A stretch of DNA of 20,299 nucleotides, from positions 1 to 20,299 of IMG/VR virus record IMGVR_UViG_3300020438_002386; one strand, written 5' to 3'. A program made the position numbers and the translations under genes. The notes under the pieces were generated by a model that was not told the origin of the DNA, made no database searches, and saw only the letters and a program-made list of their open reading frames with translations. Origin of the DNA: a virus. Shown piece by piece: positions 6,157 through 13,918 of the stretch (position 1 is its first letter; every line of letters starts with the position of its first letter).

Positions 6157-7743
6157 CTAATCCTTTTGTTTCTTAAATACAAAAATTGGTTCATATTTTA
6201 AATATCTATCTTCTACCTTGCAGTAGTTTTTACATTTTGGAATACCATCTTCATCAACTCTATTCTGCCCCGGCATTGATTCCATAGCCATCTTTAGTGT
6301 GTATTGATATTCTAATCCAACTGATGCTAGTATATCAATTGAATCTTTTTCTAAAGGGAGATATTCTCCTTTAATTAAAAGATCTGCAATGTTCCACAGT
6401 AAATATCTTTCTGGTTTCAACCAAGCAGCACATGTTTGTAGAGTTGGTTTTAGAAAACCATCTCTCCAAGATTCATATGAAGATCCATACTTCTTGTATG
6501 ATTGGTTCTCATCCTCGCTGTATGCTTCTCTGTTGAAATATGGAGGAGATGTAAATATCAAGTCCACCTTACCTTTATACTTTTTAAAGTCTTCGTTGTG
6601 TTGAATTACTTCCGAACCGAGTTTAAAAAGTTGGTAACTGTTTGTTTTGGAAAAGAAAGGATTTCCTCTATAAGTCTCGGTGTTGTAAAAATCAGCGAGA
6701 TCAGAGTAGCGAGAGCGGCTATCATCGTCATGAAAATTATCAGGATTGGGATCAGTACCAATGTAATGAATGCTGCGATCATCGCGGCAGGCCATAGCAC
6801 CAAGTATGCGACCACCCCATCCAGACGACGGATCGTAGATATTAATTTCCTCTTGATCTTTGAATTCTTCTGTGAATCGCTCATACAAATATTTCGCTGT
6901 CATTGGTGGGAAATTAACCGCTGGTTGAATATACCCAATCCTAAAAGATTTAAACGCAGCGGGAAACACCCTGTTTCCCTTTTTATATATCCGTATAGAG
7001 TATACCTTATCATCCTCCATGTTGTCAACATCAAAAGTAGAGTAATGTCGATATGACATCTTATCTTTCCATTCTAAAACTTGTTCCTTCGTAAGTTGTA
7101 GAATATCTGATTGTTGAATCTGAAAGTATCCACTATTAAATCCTTCTCGGATTGCAACTTGCTCTAACATGAAATCATGTTCTTTAAACATCTCAGGACT
7201 ATTGAAGAAGGCCTTCATCCACTCTTCGCCACTTTCGACACTAACAATGCCATATTTTGTATCGTTCTTTATGGCAGAAAGAGCATGTGTGTAGAAAGAA
7301 TCTCTTCTTAGATGACGCATCGCACCCTTCACGACACGATCTAATCTCTCATCGTCTGCAACTAAATCATAAATTGAATAACCATTATCTGTATCGCTGT
7401 AGTTGATTCGTGTCTTGAACATGTTTGAGAACCACTGGTCCGCTTCTACACCGATTCTAACTTTGTTTATGATCACATCATCACCAACAGTAGACAATTC
7501 ATCTGTATGTGTAAACTTATGAACTGGATATTCTGATAGTTTATTGAATTGAGAAATAATGTCTTTCTCATTTTTCCCAGTTCTTGGAGGACATCCATTC
7601 TTGTCCCATGATTCTTGGATTGTTGATCTCATCTGTATAACCCAATCACGAAACTGGCTGGGATTCATCTCTAGAAGATCTTCAAATAACACATTCACTT
7701 CATGATCTATGACATGATCATTACGTTCATAAAAACTTTTCAT
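6157..7743 (-). CDS. DNA methyltransferase with TSPPY motif and long N-terminal domain
   Basis: This is a predicted S-adenosylmethionine-dependent amino-methyltransferase (N6-adenine or N4-cytosine). The 528-residue protein has the SAM-binding motif I IYDPSSGWGGR (302-312) followed downstream by the catalytic motif IV TSPPYF (398-403), an order shared by motif I-first DNA methylases. GTDPNP (329-334) fits the acidic residue that contacts SAM. About 300 residues precede the catalytic core and are not recognised; they may select the target site or partner. FRIGYIQPAVNFPP (267-280) links the two halves. The ATG overlaps the gp46 stop by one base (TAATG) and has AGGAT upstream. No restriction endonuclease lies beside it, so a role in protecting phage DNA or regulation is more likely than a complete restriction-modification system. 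Confidence 0.88.
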   Translation of the reverse strand: MKSFYERNDHVIDHEVNVLFEDLLEMNPSQFRDWVIQMRSTIQESWDKNGCPPRTGKNEKDIISQFNKLSEYPVHKFTHTDELSTVGDDVIINKVRIGVEADQWFSNMFKTRINYSDTDNGYSIYDLVADDERLDRVVKGAMRHLRRDSFYTHALSAIKNDTKYGIVSVESGEEWMKAFFNSPEMFKEHDFMLEQVAIREGFNSGYFQIQQSDILQLTKEQVLEWKDKMSYRHYSTFDVDNMEDDKVYSIRIYKKGNRVFPAAFKSFRIGYIQPAVNFPPMTAKYLYERFTEEFKDQEEINIYDPSSGWGGRILGAMACRDDRSIHYIGTDPNPDNFHDDDSRSRYSDLADFYNTETYRGNPFFSKTNSYQLFKLGSEVIQHNEDFKKYKGKVDLIFTSPPYFNREAYSEDENQSYKKYGSSYESWRDGFLKPTLQTCAAWLKPERYLLWNIADLLIKGEYLPLEKDSIDILASVGLEYQYTLKMAMESMPGQNRVDEDGIPKCKNYCKVEDRYLKYEPIFVFKKQKD

Positions 7744-9455
7744 TACTTTATCCTGCTAAAGTTATTCTTCTTTTCAAACTTAATCTGTCCAGAAAATTTA
7801 TCAATTAACTGATCTGACTTGTGACTAATCACAAATATATTTGATCTGTTACCCATTGTCGTAATCAATTTCATGAACTCTTCAGTTCCACCACCATCTA
7901 AACTTGAATCAAAAACTTCATCTAGTATGAGAAGATTACAATTAACACTATTCTTTAGTCTTGCTACCTCTCTCCATGCGAGAAGCAACGACAAGTCAAT
8001 ACGCAGTCGCTCACCTTCACTGAAACTGTGATATGTAAATTCATCTCTATGTCTGCTCTTTATTGTCTCATTGAAAGTTTCATCTAAACTAAACTGACAG
8101 AAGAAATCCATAGAGGTAAGAAACTTGTTTACTAGTTTATTCATGATGGGAAGATAGTGTTTGATAATCTTTGATTTGATTCCACTATCTTTTAGAAGAA
8201 CCGAAACTATATCATATTGATACATCTCTTCTTTTTTCTCCTGATGATCAGTTACCTTTTCTGTACCCTGTTCAATAAGATCTAAAAGAATAGATTCCTC
8301 CTCAGAAGACTCTGGTGTTTCTTTCTCAACATCATCCACTTTCTTCTTCATAGTATTTACATACTTTTCATGAGCATTCTTAGAAGACTGGAGTTCGTTT
8401 ACTTTTTCTTGCATTTTACTACACTGGGTTATGAGTGCCTCTGCATCGCTGATCATGCCCATATAGTCGTTGATCTGTTGATCCATAGAAATCAATGCAC
8501 CGTCGAGTGGTTGCTTTTCTTTTTCATTCTTTTCAATCAAAGAATCTTTGTGTTTATGTTCTATTGGTTGATCACACGTTGGACATACATTATTGTTCTC
8601 ATAAAAATCAATCTGATCATTTATCTTTTTTATCTTAGAAGACATCTGAGTTCGTAAATCTTTATACTTGTCCATAGTCTTTTGTAGAGTTTTTTTATTT
8701 TGAGTATTCTTGGTTAGACTACTAATAGAATCGCTCAGAACTAAAATTTGATTCTCTATTTCTTTGATTTCATTTTGTGTTTCTTTAATATCTAAGTTGT
8801 ATTTTTCAACAGTAGTCTTAGATCTATTCTTAATTTTTTCTATGTACTTCTTCTGGTTATCTACTTTGTCTTTTAGTAACTCGACTTCATTTTTTAAAGA
8901 CTGTATTTCTTCTTTGCATTTAGAAACTCTACCTTTAAGTAATGAGTTCATCACAGAAAAAACATCAATATCCAATAAATTTTCAACTACCGATCTTCTA
9001 TCTGCTGCGGTTAGTTTCATGAAAGGTATATAATTAGATGATCCCAAAATAACCACTTGACAAAATGACTTGTAAGTCATCTTTAGAATTCTTTCTTCTA
9101 GAATGCGTTGATAATCTTTTGATTTAGAATCCTGTGGTAGAAGTTCCCCATCAACGTATACTTCAAATAGTTTTGGTTTGAGTCCACGTTTAACTAGGTA
9201 TTCCTTTTCTCCGATAGTAAACTCAATTTCTACTATGCAGTTTTTATCATTAACACTATTCACAAGTTGCGGTATGTTAATACCACGAAAAGATTTTCCA
9301 AACAAAGCAAACGTCAAAGCATCGAGCATAGTAGATTTACCTGCTCCGTTTTCTCCTGATACTAAAGTAGTATCACGTTTCACTAAATCTAATTTAGTGA
9401 ATACATTTCCAGTGGAAAGAAAGTTTTTCCAACGTAATGTTTTAAAAACTATCAA
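7743..9455 (-). CDS. 46: Recombination endonuclease subunit gp46 (Rad50/SbcC-like ATPase)
   Basis: gp46 is the SMC-like ATPase partner of gp47; together they degrade host DNA and process ends for recombination-dependent replication. The protein has LRWKNFLSTGN near its start, Walker A GENGAGKST (34-42), long coiled-coil arms split by a zinc hook CPTC (Cys291/Cys294), then signature SFSEGERLR and Walker B LLILDEVFD near the C-terminus. I chose a TTG start at 9455. It overlaps the upstream stop as TTGA, gives 570 residues against 560 in T4, and aligns the N-terminus with T4 gp46. An ATG at 9512 with a weak AGG would add 19 residues and overlap the upstream gene by 61 bases. The downstream methyltransferase start touches its stop. 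Family is certain; start is probable. Confidence 0.94.
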   Translation of the reverse strand: MIVFKTLRWKNFLSTGNVFTKLDLVKRDTTLVSGENGAGKSTMLDALTFALFGKSFRGINIPQLVNSVNDKNCIVEIEFTIGEKEYLVKRGLKPKLFEVYVDGELLPQDSKSKDYQRILEERILKMTYKSFCQVVILGSSNYIPFMKLTAADRRSVVENLLDIDVFSVMNSLLKGRVSKCKEEIQSLKNEVELLKDKVDNQKKYIEKIKNRSKTTVEKYNLDIKETQNEIKEIENQILVLSDSISSLTKNTQNKKTLQKTMDKYKDLRTQMSSKIKKINDQIDFYENNNVCPTCDQPIEHKHKDSLIEKNEKEKQPLDGALISMDQQINDYMGMISDAEALITQCSKMQEKVNELQSSKNAHEKYVNTMKKKVDDVEKETPESSEEESILLDLIEQGTEKVTDHQEKKEEMYQYDIVSVLLKDSGIKSKIIKHYLPIMNKLVNKFLTSMDFFCQFSLDETFNETIKSRHRDEFTYHSFSEGERLRIDLSLLLAWREVARLKNSVNCNLLILDEVFDSSLDGGGTEEFMKLITTMGNRSNIFVISHKSDQLIDKFSGQIKFEKKNNFSRIK

Positions 9456-10015
9456 TTTAGTACTGCTTCCTGTTCCTGATTCCACCAAGTTGGAATATTT
9501 CCATCTTTCCATTTTGCAAACCTAGTCTTCTCTCCAAGATAGTATGCACGGTATGCTTCTACTGCATCAGAATTTTTGTATTCTTCAGGCATTGCTTGTG
9601 CGAATGGTGTGATAGAATTTGCAATTGCAATATTTGCAGGTTTACGATATCGAATAAGAGATATCATATCATCTGTCTTATGAACTTTACCATATCGACG
9701 AGTGTATTCTCTGCATAGTTCATATGCATGTTCTGCTAACCAGTAATAGTTTTTATTGTTTTCCATTACCCACTTGGTACATGGGTGTCCAACAAATGAT
9801 GCTTTGTATAGAATATCTTCCATCAACTTGTATGGTGACTTCCATCTTTTTATTCGACGATTGTTTGCAGACAACTCCGTATACTGTTCTCCATCTAGAA
9901 CACGATGTGCAGTAGACAGCATCTGAGCCGACTCTACAATCATTTTAACAACGTGCTTATCACACATCATCTGAGCGGCGGTTGTTGGTTTTTTATCCAA
10001 TACAAAAATATTCAC
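9452..10015 (-). CDS. Unknown protein encoded between gp47 and gp46
   Basis: No functional family is recognised for this 187-residue soluble protein. It begins MNIFVLDKKPTTAAQMMCDK, then HVVKMIVESAQMLSTAHR, and is rich in aromatic, His and Cys residues. Features include CDKHVVKM (18-25), HPCTKWV, NYYWLAEHAYELCREYTRRYG, and a C-terminal KWKDGNIPTWW. A similar opening occurs in uncharacterised proteins of marine T4-like phages (memory, unchecked). It starts at a GTG overlapping the gp47 stop (GTGA) with GGAGAG about 9 bases upstream, and its own stop overlaps the proposed gp46 TTG. This tight triple coupling suggests co-translation with the Mre11/Rad50-type nuclease and perhaps a role with it. 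Conserved Cys/His residues could bind metal, which is inference. Confidence 0.82.
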   Translation of the reverse strand: MNIFVLDKKPTTAAQMMCDKHVVKMIVESAQMLSTAHRVLDGEQYTELSANNRRIKRWKSPYKLMEDILYKASFVGHPCTKWVMENNKNYYWLAEHAYELCREYTRRYGKVHKTDDMISLIRYRKPANIAIANSITPFAQAMPEEYKNSDAVEAYRAYYLGEKTRFAKWKDGNIPTWWNQEQEAVLN

Positions 10016-11052
10016 AGCGACAAACTCTCCATATAAAGATCACTTATTAGTTTTTTGATTTCGTCTTTCTTGTCTGTTTCTAACGAATCTATTTCTTCGT
10101 GTATAAGTGTAACAGTATCTTTCGCCATGTCAACCATTTCTTCTTTAGATTCCTCTACTAACTCTTCCATGATTGTTAAGTTAGCCACGTTTGCTTTGTA
10201 GAAGTTATCTATAAAGAGATCAAACAAGAAAGGCTGTGTTTTCTTGTGTACCATTATCTTTACATAACATCCTTCGTATCTAGAGAAATCAAAGTCTCTC
10301 CAATCATGAACTCCGGTGTCGTTATAATCAACTGCATGAAACATGATATTTGGATTTTCGATGAAGTTTAGGCTTCTATCTTTGGTATCTAATACATGGA
10401 ATCCTTTAACTTCACCGAGATCTGAGAATGTTATTTGATATTGTGTTCCTAGATAATGAATATTGTTTTTTGACTGTCTTCCGTGAAAATGACCAGACAT
10501 TACCATTTCATAATTTTTGAAAATAGAATCGTCTATACCACCATCAAACTTAACCCCTCGTATTACTTCATACCCAGTCAGTTCAAAATGACCACCTAAG
10601 ATTGGGCATGGACATGATTTAATAAAGTCTACACACTCATCTGTATTTTCTGTTGTTAACCACGGAACCAAACCAACACACAATCCTTCAAAATCCAACA
10701 CAGTTGGTTTATCGACTATATTAAATCCTTCATACTTTGAGAATAGTTCTATCAAAGAATTTACATCGTTTGTGTTGCGATAGTAGGTATCGTGATTACC
10801 CAACACACAATGAAGTTTTATTCCCATTGTTTCTAATGGTTCTATGATTCGGGTTCTAACTCGATTCAGTGTATTGAAGTTTACAAATTTACGCCTATCC
10901 ATAAAGTCACCAAGATGAATGACATCAGATATATCATTCTTCTGGACATATGGAAAGAAAACCTCATCAAAAAACTTGAAGAAGTAATCTAAAAATTCTT
11001 TTTGATCGTTTCTTGCACCGAAGTGTGTGTCATTTATGACAGCAATTTTCAT
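10012..11052 (-). CDS. 47: Recombination nuclease subunit gp47 (Mre11/SbcD-like)
   Basis: gp47 is the metallophosphoesterase nuclease that pairs with gp46. The 346-residue protein (T4: 339) shows all calcineurin-like motifs in order: DTH with Asp8 and His10, GDFMDRR with Asp49, GNHD (85-88), GGHFE with His155, and SGHFHGRQ with His188 and His190. These would coordinate the two catalytic manganese ions. The C-terminal part, rich in Glu/Lys helices, is the likely gp46-binding region. The ATG at 11052 follows the gp55 stop by 3 bases with only a weak purine-rich ribosome site (GTAAG), so coupling to gp55 translation is likely. The next gene starts within its stop codon. Confidence 0.95.
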   Translation of the reverse strand: MKIAVINDTHFGARNDQKEFLDYFFKFFDEVFFPYVQKNDISDVIHLGDFMDRRKFVNFNTLNRVRTRIIEPLETMGIKLHCVLGNHDTYYRNTNDVNSLIELFSKYEGFNIVDKPTVLDFEGLCVGLVPWLTTENTDECVDFIKSCPCPILGGHFELTGYEVIRGVKFDGGIDDSIFKNYEMVMSGHFHGRQSKNNIHYLGTQYQITFSDLGEVKGFHVLDTKDRSLNFIENPNIMFHAVDYNDTGVHDWRDFDFSRYEGCYVKIMVHKKTQPFLFDLFIDNFYKANVANLTIMEELVEESKEEMVDMAKDTVTLIHEEIDSLETDKKDEIKKLISDLYMESLSL

Positions 11053-11055
11053 AAC

Positions 11056-11595
11056 TTACTTCTTACCCTTTTTCTTTTTCTTTGGAGTAAACTTCTGAAT
11101 ATCTGCATCAGATAAATTGAAATGTTTAGTCATGGTGTCTGGTAATTCTTCAGAACTCTTTTCAAAATAATTAGACTTGAACCACTTATTTACTGCCGCA
11201 TCAGGAGACTGTTCTAACATCTTGTACTTCACATATGATTGCTTCTTTTCTTTTTCGATTCTTCTTAAGAATGCATAATATATTATCTGGGTGAAATATG
11301 AAAATGGATTCTTTGATTTTTCTGGATCAAAATTATGTGCGTACATTAAGCAGTTTTCAATACCATCTCCAACCATCTCTTCTCTGTATGGATAGTTTAT
11401 AAAGTTTGGTTTGTGTGATAGGTGTTCTGCTATCTTAACAAAACAATCTCCAATGTATTCTGAAATAGGAGGTCTTCCTTCACCTACGTTCTCTGCTTCT
11501 ATTACATTCTTTTTCCATTCTTTCATTGCTTCAAAAAAATCAGCATTGACTATGTAATGGTTTTTAGTGTCTTTTGGTTTTTCTTTTTCTTCCAT
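11056..11595 (-). CDS. 55: Late-transcription sigma factor gp55
   Basis: gp55 is the minimal sigma factor that directs host RNA polymerase to TATAAATA late promoters, with the gp45 clamp as activator. The 179-residue protein (T4: 185) shares with T4 gp55 the N-terminal ADFFEAMKEWKKNV, then EEMVGDGIENCLMYAHNFDPEKSKNPFSYFTQIIYYAFLRRI, interrupted here only for quotation: the GDGIE (about 81-85), HNFD (92-95) and KNP segments correspond to T4 ADGIE, HNFD and KNP. The C-terminus ends in a basic tail (TPKKKKKGKK) instead of the hydrophobic/acidic clamp-binding end (SLDFLYE) of T4. ATG 11595 has AGGA 9 bases upstream. Three to four matching late promoters occur in this window. Identity is strong. 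Confidence 0.92.
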   Translation of the reverse strand: MEEKEKPKDTKNHYIVNADFFEAMKEWKKNVIEAENVGEGRPPISEYIGDCFVKIAEHLSHKPNFINYPYREEMVGDGIENCLMYAHNFDPEKSKNPFSYFTQIIYYAFLRRIEKEKKQSYVKYKMLEQSPDAAVNKWFKSNYFEKSSEELPDTMTKHFNLSDADIQKFTPKKKKKGKK

Positions 11596-11647
11596 AATAA
11601 TAAATCCTAAATTTACATTTTTTTCGTTTGACAGATTTCATTCACTA

Positions 11648-11676
11648 ATAGTATAATACATTTGCCCTAGTTTCAA
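11648..11676 (-). promoter_or_regulatory. Possible sigma-70-type promoter for gp55
   Basis: On the minus strand TTGAAA (11676-11671, overlapping the upstream stop codon) is followed by TATACT (11655-11650) at 15 bases or TACTAT (11653-11648) at 17 bases. It lies in the 77-base gap before gp55, the largest gap in this part of the operon, and would give a leader of about 45 bases. The spacing is not ideal, so confidence is modest. Confidence 0.4.
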
Positions 11677-12419
11677 GGATTATCTTCTTTATTATCTTCT
11701 TTATTATCTTTGAAATAATCTTCTGGGTTAGAACTCCAATCAGTCCACTGAGTTCCTAGATCATCCCGTTCTTGATCTCCGGTATAGAGATCCGACATAG
11801 AAGAAAACTTACCATCAGTTTTTTGTACCTCTCGAAGTATTTCGCCTAGGTGTTTAGGATTAATCAATCCACTGTTGATCATTTTAGTTAATAGTTCAGG
11901 AGGAAAGAACATGGTCATAGTTACCATGTCCATCATGTTTTGTTCTTCTTCATCCAACTCATCCAACTCATCCAACTCCTGATCAGTAGGTTCGATATCA
12001 TCTAATAGGTCTTCTCTCTCTTCTTCTAAATCTTCCATGTCTTCTTTTATTCGAATAAGAGACTCCAACATAGACATCATATCAGAAGGCTTTGGTTTTT
12101 CATTAGGAAGTGGTTGAGCAATGATATTACTTTCTATTCTATCTTCTTGATCCTTTTCCAATTCATATAATTCAACTGCCTCAATAGAAGGAGTCATGAA
12201 GGTTGCAACATGATCCTCTGGAATCTTTGTATGAATGTCGTTTGTATTTGGAGTCCAGTTTCTAAGAATAGTTACTTCTTTTGGTCTACCTAAACCATCA
12301 TGTACCATCATTGTTCGGAAAACCATCGGACGCTCAAGGATCATTTTACCCCGTTGCTTTCCGGTGATTCGCGTAATAAGTTCTTCACCACTTCGTAATT
12401 TGAGTATTCTGTACTGCAT
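11673..12419 (-). CDS. Acidic hypothetical protein with possible Sm-like N-terminal domain
   Basis: This 248-residue protein has two parts. The N-terminal part (about 1-90) reads MQYRILKLRSGEELITRITG then KMILERPMVFRTMM, a beta-rich pattern that resembles Sm/LSm-type folds seen in uncharacterised marine phage proteins; this is inference from pattern. The rest is very acidic and helical, with DELDELDELDEE and a repetitive end DNKEDNKEDNP, both encoded by short DNA repeats. The start at 12419 is chosen because AAGGAG (12431-12426) sits 6 bases upstream; a longer reading from 12434 would place that site inside the gene and start within the uvsW stop region. It lies between uvsW and gp55, so a role in RNA handling or transcription is conceivable but unproven. 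Confidence 0.8.
   Translation of the reverse strand: MQYRILKLRSGEELITRITGKQRGKMILERPMVFRTMMVHDGLGRPKEVTILRNWTPNTNDIHTKIPEDHVATFMTPSIEAVELYELEKDQEDRIESNIIAQPLPNEKPKPSDMMSMLESLIRIKEDMEDLEEEREDLLDDIEPTDQELDELDELDEEEQNMMDMVTMTMFFPPELLTKMINSGLINPKHLGEILREVQKTDGKFSSMSDLYTGDQERDDLGTQWTDWSSNPEDYFKDNKEDNKEDNP
11679..11711. repeat. 12-base tandem repeat, about 2.75 copies
   Basis: On the plus strand the unit ATTATCTTCTTT occurs at 11679-11690 and 11691-11702, followed by a partial copy at 11703-11711. It encodes the repeated DNKE residues at the C-terminus of the acidic protein and keeps the reading frame, since the unit is four codons. Copy number could vary by slippage without breaking the gene. Confidence 0.85.
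11952..11978. repeat. 9-base tandem repeat, three copies
   Basis: Three exact copies of ATCCAACTC (plus strand) at 11952-11960, 11961-11969 and 11970-11978 encode the DELDELDEL repeat of the acidic protein. The three-codon unit preserves frame. Confidence 0.9.
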
Positions 12420-12430
12420 AGTTTGCTCCT

Positions 12431-13918
12431 TCATAGCCTTATGGTGATAGCATTATGATTGAACTTCTCTCTATTATATATCTTTATTCTCTCATCCATG
12501 TGCTTATAGGTGTGGTTGATATACTTCCTAAAACGAAGATCATCGCTGATATCATAAAGTTTTACATTATTTTTATCTTCAGTTCTACGAAGTCCTCTCC
12601 CTATAGACTGCAAGACTCTAACTACAGACTTAGAGGGAGAAGCAAAAATAATGTTGTGAATGTTTTTAATGTTGATTCCCGTAGAACACGTTCCATAAGA
12701 AGCAACAAGAATAGCATTTTTTTGTCTATCCACAATCTTTCTTATCTTCTCTCTTTGATCCACATCAGTTCCTCCGTAAATCATAAACACTTTTCGTTTC
12801 GGATAAGCCTTTTTAATCATTTCAAAAAGAGGTTTTCCGTGTAGTTCCACATAGTTGTAAAGAAGAAGAACATTACTATCTAAGTTACCGCACAATTTGA
12901 TAAGAAATTCATTTCTCTTTTGATTTGTTATCAACCATTTTATTTCTTCTTGATATGTAATTCGTTTTGTTTCTTCAACCTCATCACCGTACTTAAGTAT
13001 TATACGGTCAATGTCAAGTTTAGACAATAAATTTTTATCCATTAATTCTTTGGTTGTGGTAGCCTTGAATACTTTTCCAAACAATCCTTCGATAACAAGT
13101 TTATGTGTCTGCGTCCCATCCAAAGTTCCTGTAGTTCCAACTCTAATAGGACAGTTAGTCAACTTTGACATAAGACTTGTTAATGATTTAGCCTTAAACA
13201 AATGACACTCATCACCAAATACAGCCCCATATTGTTCAAAGTGTTTAGTGTGTAGTTTATATACACTCTGCCAAGTTGTTATTACCACACGCTTATCGGT
13301 TTCTTTATCTTTACCGGCATATATCGTGTGACATTCTTTCTTCGCGTTCCATGATGACTTAGAAGAATAGTCACTAAAATCATCATATAACTGTGCAACT
13401 AGATTGGTGGTAGGCACTACGATTAAAATCTTTTTATCTTTGGGAATTTTATCTAGGTAGTATCTAATAAGTGAATATATGATGAAAGACTTACCACTTC
13501 CTGTAGGTGATAGGAGAAGGCATCTTTCTTTGTTCAATGCATGAGTAATTGCATTTACTTGATGTTCGTGTGGTTTGATTGGTTTATCTACACAATATGG
13601 TTGAAGATATTCGTTGATATACTTATCAACCATTTCTTTTGTTATAGTTCCACTTGGTCTATTTGTTTTATTTGATACTGTATAGTTTCTGTCTTTTGCA
13701 AACGTAAGAACATAGTCTAATAGACCAGAGTATAAATTTCGTGTGTGGAGATTAAACAGACGTATCTGTCCATCCCAAAGTTTATTTTTATATGCTGGTG
13801 TGTATTGATGATTGGGAACGTAGAATGTGAAAAAGTCGCTGAGTTCCCTAGCGATTCCCTTTTCAGATTCTATCTTTATGTGAACAGAATCTACATCTTT
13901 TATCTCTAGATCTGTCAT
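12431..13918 (-). CDS. uvsW: DNA/RNA helicase UvsW
   Basis: UvsW is a superfamily 2 helicase that unwinds branched recombination intermediates and R-loops, switching T4 from origin-dependent to recombination-dependent replication. The 495-residue protein (T4: 503) has an N-terminal substrate-binding region, then Q-like motif around HEHQ (117-120), Walker A SPTGSGKS (137-144), motif Ia VVPTTNL, DECH box (236-239), motif III TTGTLDG (262-268), and in the second RecA lobe VASYGTCSTGIN and motif VI QSIGRGLRR (about 445-453). All helicase motifs appear intact. The ATG overlaps the uvsY stop (ATGA), matching the T4 neighbourhood of uvsY and uvsW. Expression probably starts from the strong promoter before uvsY. 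Confidence 0.95.
   Translation of the reverse strand: MTDLEIKDVDSVHIKIESEKGIARELSDFFTFYVPNHQYTPAYKNKLWDGQIRLFNLHTRNLYSGLLDYVLTFAKDRNYTVSNKTNRPSGTITKEMVDKYINEYLQPYCVDKPIKPHEHQVNAITHALNKERCLLLSPTGSGKSFIIYSLIRYYLDKIPKDKKILIVVPTTNLVAQLYDDFSDYSSKSSWNAKKECHTIYAGKDKETDKRVVITTWQSVYKLHTKHFEQYGAVFGDECHLFKAKSLTSLMSKLTNCPIRVGTTGTLDGTQTHKLVIEGLFGKVFKATTTKELMDKNLLSKLDIDRIILKYGDEVEETKRITYQEEIKWLITNQKRNEFLIKLCGNLDSNVLLLYNYVELHGKPLFEMIKKAYPKRKVFMIYGGTDVDQREKIRKIVDRQKNAILVASYGTCSTGINIKNIHNIIFASPSKSVVRVLQSIGRGLRRTEDKNNVKLYDISDDLRFRKYINHTYKHMDERIKIYNREKFNHNAITIRL

Noticed and set aside
6606-6884. Minus-strand open frame of 92 codons with hydrophobic, membrane-like stretches
   Set aside because: It is out of frame within the methyltransferase between its two catalytic motifs; the hydrophobicity is a by-product of frame shift.
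6502-7056. Plus-strand open frame of 184 codons opposite the methyltransferase
   Set aside because: It lies antisense to a clear DNA methyltransferase gene with intact motifs, has no recognisable domain, and no plus-strand promoter or ribosome site was evident.
12420-12434. Longer N-terminus (start at 12434) for the acidic protein
   Set aside because: The AAGGAG ribosome site would fall inside the gene; it is ideally spaced for the ATG at 12419 instead.
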